This document shows positions 57,391 through 64,000 of a DNA stretch of 64,000 bases, one piece after another (position 1 is the first letter of the stretch; every line of letters starts with the position of its first letter). Location of the stretch: assembly GCA_019188255.1 (NCBI GenBank), contig JAETXT010000001.1, positions 5,394,001 through 5,458,000 of the forward strand. The letters run 5' to 3'. The notes beneath the pieces were generated by a model. The model was not told where the DNA came from and searched no databases. It saw nothing but the letters and a program-made list of their open reading frames with translations. The position numbers and the translations under genes are program-made. This stretch comes from Verticillium longisporum. Taxonomy: Eukaryota; Ascomycota; Sordariomycetes; Glomerellales; Plectosphaerellaceae.

Positions 57391-59164
57391 ATGACTCTTG
57401 CCAGCTATCCGCAGGCCGCGCTTGCGGTGGCCTTGGGCATGGCTTTGATATGGCTTGTACGATGCTCCCATGCATTCTCGCGGTATAAGTACCCTCTCCC
57501 TCCTGGACCCCCTGGCAGGTTTTTGGTTGGCAACCTAGGCCATGTCAGCATCGACAGCCCTGAGAAGGATTACCTCCGATGGGGCCAGGCCTACGGTCAG
57601 TACAACAAGCACCCAATACGATACGCAATATGCGTCAACTGCTTGGTAGTTTCGAGGCTTACACATCCGGCCAGATTGCGATGTCATTCATACCGAAGTC
57701 CTCGGCCAACACATGATCTGTCTGAACAGCCGCCAGGCTGCTGAAGACTTACTTGAACGCCGGGGCTCCAACTACTGCGACAGACCGAGATTTACTCTTT
57801 TCGAGATGTACGACCACACCCGCGCATATTGAACAGCCCCCCTGTAAGCGCTCAGTACGCTGACAAGAGTCTTCAGAATGGGATGGGGCCTCACCCTTAC
57901 ATTCCTCCGCTACGGGCCTCGCTTTAGCCTTCATCGGCGCCTCTTCCAAACGACCTTCTCACGCACAAACGTCAGGAAATTCGAGTTAATCCAGCAGCAT
58001 GAAGCACGCAAAACAGTTCGAAATTTACTCCAGGACCCCGCGGACTGGAAAGACATCACGCTGCTTATGGCAACAAGCATCATATTCCGGATCGCCTTCG
58101 GTCAGGAGGTCGTAGATAAGAACTCTCCATATTGCGCCATGTCCCAGGCCGCGAACTATGCCACGACAGCGGGTGGAACTCCTGGTTCAACACTGGTCGA
58201 TCTCTTTCCACCTGCAAAATACCTCCCGGACTGCCTCAACCTCTCAGAGCCTCTGGCTCACGCGCGACGCAGTCAGAAAACAATACGCACTATCCATGAA
58301 GAGCCTTGGGCCGCAAGCTTGAAGGACATTGACGCAGGTATCGCGTCTTCTTCATTTATGAAGACATATTTGGAGAAATATCGAGTCATCGAGAAGTCTG
58401 GCAAGTCCCAGGAATTGACCATTCCCGATATCAAAGGCGCGGCGGGCGCCATATTTATTGCCGGCGGCAACACAACCTGGAGCACCCTGCAAGCCTGTGT
58501 TCTCTTCCTGACAAAGTACCCCAATGTCCAGCGGCGCATTCAAGAGGAGCTAGATGAAGTTGTCGGACCAGATCGCTTGCCAACCTTTGATGATCGCCCC
58601 CGCCTCCAATACCTGGATCGTTTCATCAAGGAGGTTCTTCGATGCCTCCCATTAAACCCTTTGGTCATACCACACAGAAGTCTTGCGGAGGATGTCTACA
58701 ATGGCATGCGCATACCCAAAGGTTCCATCGTTTTTGCGAATGCCTCTGCCATGGCTTCTGACCCAACAGTGTATGATCGACCTGCCCTCTTTGAACCGGA
58801 CCGCTACCTTCGCGGTGAGCCAGAGTCTCCGGGCAATTTCGGCTTCGGCCGGCGGAAATGTCCGGGAAATCACCTTGCACTTGCTTCTGTTCAGATCTTT
58901 GTTGCGACGCTCATGTCAGCGTTCCACATTGACAAGGCTATCGATGACAATGGTCAAGTCTTGGAGCCCAGGGTTGGTATCTCTATTGGATTAGGCGGGT
59001 ATGTTCATGCCTCGAATTGGATTTTGGTTCCCCCTCATAGCCACATGACATGTAATGATCGACCAAGACTGACACAATTGGGTAGGCATCCGCTGCCATT
59101 CGAGTGCGTTTTCACGCCAAGGCACGGTGTTGAGGCTGCTAGCCTGCTTGAACGAGAGCCATGA
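57391..59164 (+). CDS. Cytochrome P450 monooxygenase
   Basis: Exons 57391-57595, 57675-57807 and 57877-59164 join in frame to 541 residues. The N-terminal helix (AALAVALGMALIWLV) is an ER anchor, followed by the proline hinge PLPPGPPG. The SNYCDRPRF and LTFLRYGPRFSLHRR region is typical of fungal P450s resembling O-methylsterigmatocystin-oxidoreductase-type enzymes. The I-helix reads FIAGGNTTWS, with Asn in place of the common Asp. ExxR is KEVLR, the PERF-like segment is FEPDRYL, and the haem loop is FGFGRRKCPG with the Cys ligand. The C-terminus PFECVFTPR is normal. The sequence is intact. The substrate is unknown. The neighbouring regulator and second P450 suggest a secondary-metabolism role. 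Confidence 0.93.
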
Positions 59165-60985
59165 GATAATGTTGTTATGACACAATCATGTTACACGACG
59201 CATCATTACGGAGTCTATCATTAGGGGTAAAGCATCTCATACACCTAGACCAGTTCTTCTTCTTTCTTCATCCATCAGTTCACATACCTGCATCCTTGTT
59301 TTCTTGCCCTCAGCATAGTATCAATGGTACTTCCTGGCACTCCTCGCAGAAATTTCACGACATATCGTGGGATGCATTATGTTGTGCTAATGCAACCATG
59401 CCCGAAGGGATGGATGGTGTGCTTGTTCAAGGTTGACGATTGGGCTAACCGCGGCTCTCACACACACATCAGAACGGCAAAGAGAACAGCTTTTTGAAAG
59501 CCTTGTTCGCGGAAGGTCAGCCGCCAACCCATTTGAAGCAGTTCGAAACTGTGTTGTGCTCTGGACAAGTCAAATAAGGAGTACAGGCCCCACGACAGCA
59601 ACCCTGATGATACTGACCCTAGTTACGTACCAAACGCCATGCATGGTGTGGCCCTTGGCATTCTCACAACACTGACAACCAGATTCGTCTAGGAGATAAG
59701 GCGTTCTGATCAGCTATTCGCTCTAGTCTAGTGCGTCGTGCAAATAGCCGACGAAGCAGGGATATTAACTTGGACGATGTCCGGGCCACTAGCAGGGAAG
59801 ACTACGTAACGTGCTCTCTCATGGGTCAGTTATACCCATCAACCCTATACGAAATGACCTCGAATTACGGGATCAGAGTGGAGGTGGGGAATACGTGCTG
59901 CAAACAAACCAGACGGCCGGTCGGTCTGGCCTGGTTTCCCGGTGAGGGGCATTTCGAATGTCCAGGCCTTGGCGATATGTTCGACGGCCTGGCGATTTGA
60001 CCCAGTATTCGACAGAGTGAGTGACCTGCCTGAAATGATGGCCGGGTGAATCGAGCACAACCCCCTATAGAGCAACTTTATCGTTTTCTCGCAGCAGTGA
60101 CGCGCAGACAGGGAACCCGTCATGTCAGGCGGATGAATGGTCCTTGCGGTAGAGATGATGAAAGACAAGTATTCAAGCCAAGTGGTACGCTCGAAGACGG
60201 TGGTAGGTTAGCAGGCGGAAGGCAGAGATGTGTGATGCAGGAGCCGGCATCAAGGGCCTGAACTTGTCGCCAAGTGATCGTGGACGATATGGAGATACAA
60301 CTGATGGTTGGGCGAGCATGGATAGGCCCTGCTACGAGGCAATGCGAGGCTCTTTCACCATGATTACACGTAGATGGTCACTACCACCAGTCGTTGACGG
60401 TGGTGTTGAGTTAAGTGGAAGGCGGATCGGTGTTGGGAAGTAGCCAAAGCCATGGAAGTGGGCATGACGGGTTCTTCGGTCAGGGAAAAAGGGATCCAGA
60501 GTCCTGTCAGGCCACCCATCTCTTGCTGTGCAGGCGGTGCTTATAGTGCTAGGACCAAGGGTACAGGGCGCCACCTGACGTGAAGCGATGCTGTTAGTGG
60601 CAGTGTCTACCAATGAATCGACGCGCCGGCACATGTTCGACAGGGGTCAGAGGGGGCGAGGGGGCAAAGGGTGGGGGGAACGGATCTTCTGATTTCTCAG
60701 CGGCGCCAACGACCGGAGTGCCGGTCTTACCTTCAGGGCGCTGCCCACAGCTGCCAGCACATGCCAGAGTCCCACCTTGCCAGCTCAAAGAGGGTTGGAC
60801 CCATCGGACAAAACCCACCAAAACCCACCATTTCACTGCTGTCGGGGTCCGTCGTAGGCACCGACTGCCCTGGATGCCAACCGAAGCCAACCTCGACGGT
60901 CATTTCTTTCCCATCAAATGGTCTTCAGCCGCCAGAAGAAAACCCAAGCAGAACATGTAGGACGTCTAGATGCTCAAGATGCAAG
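59165..60985. other. Intergenic, nothing recognised
   Basis: 3' flank of the P450 and promoter of the next regulator. Short frames only; no domain was seen. Confidence 0.5.
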
Positions 60986-63214
60986 ATGACATTCGAATGC
61001 TCCGTCTGCGGAAAGGAGTATCAGAGGAACACCCACCTCCGGCGTCATGAGTCCACCCGTGAGTCCACCATTTTGCTGATAGCCTCTTGTACCCAGATCT
61101 CAATGATGAGCCCCTCTCTCACCTCACATGCACCCCCGCAAACTCTGGACAGCTAGGACAGAAAGTCTGACTTTGAGTAGATGCCGAGAATGGCCGCTTC
61201 AGCTGCCCGTATTGTACCAAAGCTTTTGCTCGTCGGTCAGTGAAACCATTTGCCTTTCGTCACTTCAGCCCTTGAATCCCCTCACCTGTCCCCTCATTTT
61301 TCCTCGTACATGACCCTCTCCTCCTGCCCTCCCACTCGGCCAGCACGCACCCACTCACCGTGCCATAGCGACGTGTGCCGGAAGCATGCCACCTCTTGCC
61401 TGACCAAGGGCAACAATCGTGGTCGCCCTTCTCATGAAGTTCAGACCATCAAGCGTGGCCAAAAGCCTCGCGCCTGTGATGCATGCGCACACAGCAAGCT
61501 GGCCTGCGACCTCGCCGAGCCATGCGGCCGTTGTGTGTCTCGCCACTCCATCTGCTCCTACAACAAGGTGCAGCGGGACCCCTCGAATGCCTCAGGGATG
61601 GACCCTTTGAGGATTCGCAAACCATATACCCGTGACGCCCAGGCTCGACTATCCATACCCTTCCTGCTCAGCATGACAGATCCAAAAGCCGAAACCATGA
61701 TCAAGTCTTTCTTCTGTGAGCCCATGAGAGAGGCCGAAATAGGAGGCACAGAGTTTGACCCGGAGCGGGAATTCTTCCCGTGGAACATAACCGACATTCT
61801 CATGGGCGATGTCGAGGATGAGCTCGACCTGTACGACTTGTTCAACCAGGTGCCCGATATTGATCACTCATCGCCGGCGCTCGATGCGCGATTGGCCTTC
61901 ATCGTTGCCGAGCTCGGCGCTGTCCACGCTCGACTCTCGGCGATGGATGCTTCCTACAGCGAGACGTTCAGCATCGACTCCGCCAAGCAGGTTTTCACCG
62001 CTCGCAACGCCAAGCTCTTCGTGTCGACCTTTTTCCGATACACGCAGCCCGACTTCCCCGTAGCGCACGTGGCCTCCTTCAGCTACGAGGAATCATCCCT
62101 GGAGCTCCTCCTTGCCCTCATACTCATGGGCTCGATGCGCGCTGTGCCGCGGGACGACGCCCTCTCGACGCACACCTTCTTTCGCGTCGGCGAGGAGTAC
62201 ATTTTCCAGCGTCTCCGTGAGGTCGTGGCTCTCGAGCCGCGCCAGAAATTGCCATCAAAACGTGTGATCGAGGTGCTTCTCGCCGCCCTCAACATACATA
62301 GCATGCGCGCCCTCGTCAACGATAAGAAGGTGCGCCGCAGAACACGCACAGAGAACCTGCCGGTCATCGTGGCGACCATCCGGTCGCTTGGCTTGCTGCA
62401 GATGAAGCACGACAATCTTCCCGAGGACACCCCGTGGGACGATTTCATACGCGTAGAAACGTGTATTCGGTAAGGGCTATCTTTGGATGCGTGGGACTTC
62501 TTGGCGGATGCGGTCCAACCCGTGCTAACCCGTTAATAGGCTGGCCGCCTGGGCCGCTTTGATTGACTGGTCGCAGTGCGGGACGTTCAACTCGCCGCCC
62601 ATCATAGCGAGCGCCGAGATGACGGGCGGCTTCCCTGCTCCGAAGAACTGTGGAGTGCTGCGGACGCTACGGAGTTTAGACTCATGGCTTCGAGGGAGGC
62701 CGAGGCATCGCGGTCACGCACATCTCTCAGTCATTGCTTGGCCGTTCTCATGCAGGACGGCTGGCTCGGCGCCAGCCACTTTCCGCTGGAGCCAGTCACT
62801 CTGATGAATCTCTACTTTCTCATCGGTGGTATGTGATGTCCTGTTTCCCCTGCTCTTCGAGCCTCCGTGATCGCCGCTTCACCACCCGTATCTAACACAA
62901 GTACACGTAACGCAGGACTAAGCGCATCTATTGTCTCGGCGCGCCTCATGTCCACTCTCTCGGCAAGCGCTCCCGTCATCCTGTCCGCTATAGAGCGGTG
63001 GCAGGAGCTCTGGGACCGTGAGACGATGCGATTGGGACCTGAAAAAGTGCGCGCGAGTGGTCTTTTCCGGCATTCGGGCGGCGTCGCGTGGCTCGTCCGG
63101 CGGTCCGTCGAGGTGTCGATCGGGAACGGACAGCAGTGCGCTTACACCAAAGGTGTCGACCACGACAGCCTGAAGGAGCTGCATGATTTCCTTCAAATGT
63201 GTCGGGATACCTGA
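60986..63214 (+). CDS. Transcription factor with C2H2 fingers and a Zn2Cys6 cluster
   Basis: Exons 60986-61058, 61181-61235, 61369-62469, 62540-62828 and 62916-63214. The ATG at 60986 leads straight into a C2H2 finger (FECSVCGKEYQRNTHLRRHEST); an intron falls inside it and the next exon supplies the last His. A second finger (FSCPYCTKAFARR, then DVCRKHATSC, C2HC) is also split by an intron. A Zn2Cys6 cluster follows (ACDACAHSKLACDLAEPCGRC). The long third exon and the rest form a fungal-specific TF-type domain. In exon 4 the frame breaks at the C run 62633-62635: one more C restores EELWSAADATEF through to LIGG. The corrected product would be about 605 residues. Regulators combining both finger types are known in ascomycetes and often sit in metabolite clusters. 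It is convergent with the P450 at the right edge. Confidence 0.88.
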
Positions 63215-63347
63215 GGATATATCACTGGATGGGCGGTTCCTGTTTGCGTGGGATGTCAAATGGCGTTTGTGTTGTGCTTCTCATTAGCACTGGGGGGGTT
63301 GGGCTCCGTCGACTTGTGTCAAAGCGTCTGTTCTGTCCGATAATTTG
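63215..63347. other. Short convergent spacer
   Basis: Only about 130 bases separate the stops of the regulator and of the second P450, so the transcripts probably overlap at their 3' ends. Confidence 0.5.
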
Positions 63348-64000
63348 CTAGTCAGCCCTTGGTGTGCGAGATTTGACCCTGACCTTGAAGTTGCTTGGCT
63401 TGAGAAAAAAGTAGTTTGTCGTGGACCACCGCTCCTTGCTCGGACTGTTGATGTCGCTAAAATCAAAGTCGCGTACAATGCGGGGGATGAGTTTGGCCAT
63501 TTGGAGGTGGGCGATGTGGCGGCCTATGCATGTCCGGGCGCCGGCGCCAAACTAGAGGCATCAGATGTTCAGGGGCTGAATCGATCATAGAGGGAGGGCG
63601 TAACATACGGAAATGAGGTTCTTGTTCATGATGCTTAGACGCCCGGCGTCAGTCGTGAGCCAACGATCCGGGTTGAAAGCGTCGGCGTCTGGGCCGAAGA
63701 TGGCCGTGTGGCGGTGATAGACCCAGGGATTGATGCCCACCAGTGTCTTTGTGCTGTCAGTACCTCGGAGCGGGCTCAATGACAGGAATCTCTGACGTAC
63801 ACCCTCAGGAAAGAAATGGCCCTCAATCTCCACGCCGCCTGTCGGGACGACTCTTTCCATCGGAAGCGCGACAGCCGTGTGAAGCCGCAGCGCCTCCTTG
63901 ATGACGGCTTGAAGATAGGTCATCTTCTGCGTCTGGGCCCACGAAATATGCCTCGCCTGACCTGACACCTGGTCAGCCTCGGCCCTCAACCGAGCGAACG
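63348..64000 (-). CDS. Cytochrome P450, C-terminal part (runs off window)
   Basis: Partial gene whose 5' end lies beyond the right edge. In reading order: KMTYLQAVIKEALRLH (ExxR), ALPMERVVP, INPWVYHRH, a PERF-like FNPDRWL, NKNLIS, then after an intron FGAGARTCIGRHIAHLQMAK, which contains the haem-binding Cys. The C-terminus ends at a TAG at 63348-63350. Two introns are inferred: one between FFPEG and TLVGINPW with a GTACGT donor and a less usual AAG acceptor, and one with a GTATGT donor just before the haem loop. The haem loop is in a short last exon and is hidden from a plain ORF search. The pattern resembles pisatin demethylase-like P450s; the substrate is unknown. Confidence 0.88.

Overview
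The window looks like nuclear DNA of a filamentous ascomycete, most likely a Sordariomycete. Most genes carry short introns (about 45-150 nt) with GTNNGT donors and CT(A/G)AC branch points. Four regulators have Zn2Cys6 zinc clusters, and the gene set is typically fungal (UVDE photoproduct endonuclease, Erf2 palmitoyltransferase, MICOS Mic19, ferric reductase, PAPS reductase, P450s). No bacterial operon, phage, CRISPR, rRNA or convincing tRNA was seen. Coordinates of spliced genes are spans; exon limits are in the evidence.

Layout. 1-4.8 kb: no gene recognised. 4.8-5.7 kb: a degenerate-looking RING protein. 6.3-11.2 kb: a short-chain dehydrogenase, a 3' remnant of an enoyl-CoA hydratase-like gene, and a Zn2Cys6 activator carrying lesions. 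12.8-15.0 kb: UV damage endonuclease with a likely mitochondrial presequence. 16.0-17.4 kb: secreted M20 amidohydrolase, convergent with a Zn2Cys6 regulator (17.5-19.8 kb). 21.1-22.6 kb: secreted endonuclease/exonuclease/phosphatase-fold protein, convergent with a Gly-Tyr-Ser repeat protein (23.0-23.8 kb). 24.4-26.5 kb: Erf2-type DHHC palmitoyltransferase. 27.7-28.5 kb: small mitochondrial protein, convergent with phosphoserine phosphatase (29.3-30.8 kb). 31.7-32.0 kb: MITE-like element with 35-bp inverted repeats. 33.7-34.6 kb: PAPS reductase. 35.5-37.4 kb: TYW3 and Mic19, convergent. 41.3-43.2 kb: ferric reductase behind a 4 kb gene-free stretch. 45.7-48.8 kb: importin beta, convergent with a glutamine-rich Zn2Cys6 regulator (50.4-53.7 kb). 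57.4-64 kb: P450, C2H2+Zn2Cys6 regulator and a second P450 that runs off the edge, possibly the start of a secondary-metabolism cluster.

Two things matter most for a reader. First, at least six conserved genes are each broken by single-base length differences in short homopolymers (mostly C/G runs, usually one base short). This is best read as consensus error in the assembly, so naive gene calls here will be truncated. Second, the more biological oddities are the MITE-like element, the alternative-start architecture of the UV endonuclease, a 6-bp tandem duplication inside a zinc cluster, a 13-nt microexon, the Gly-Tyr-Ser repeat protein, a strong G-quadruplex tract 3' of importin beta, and intergenic clusters of a CCTAGGTACC-type palindromic motif.
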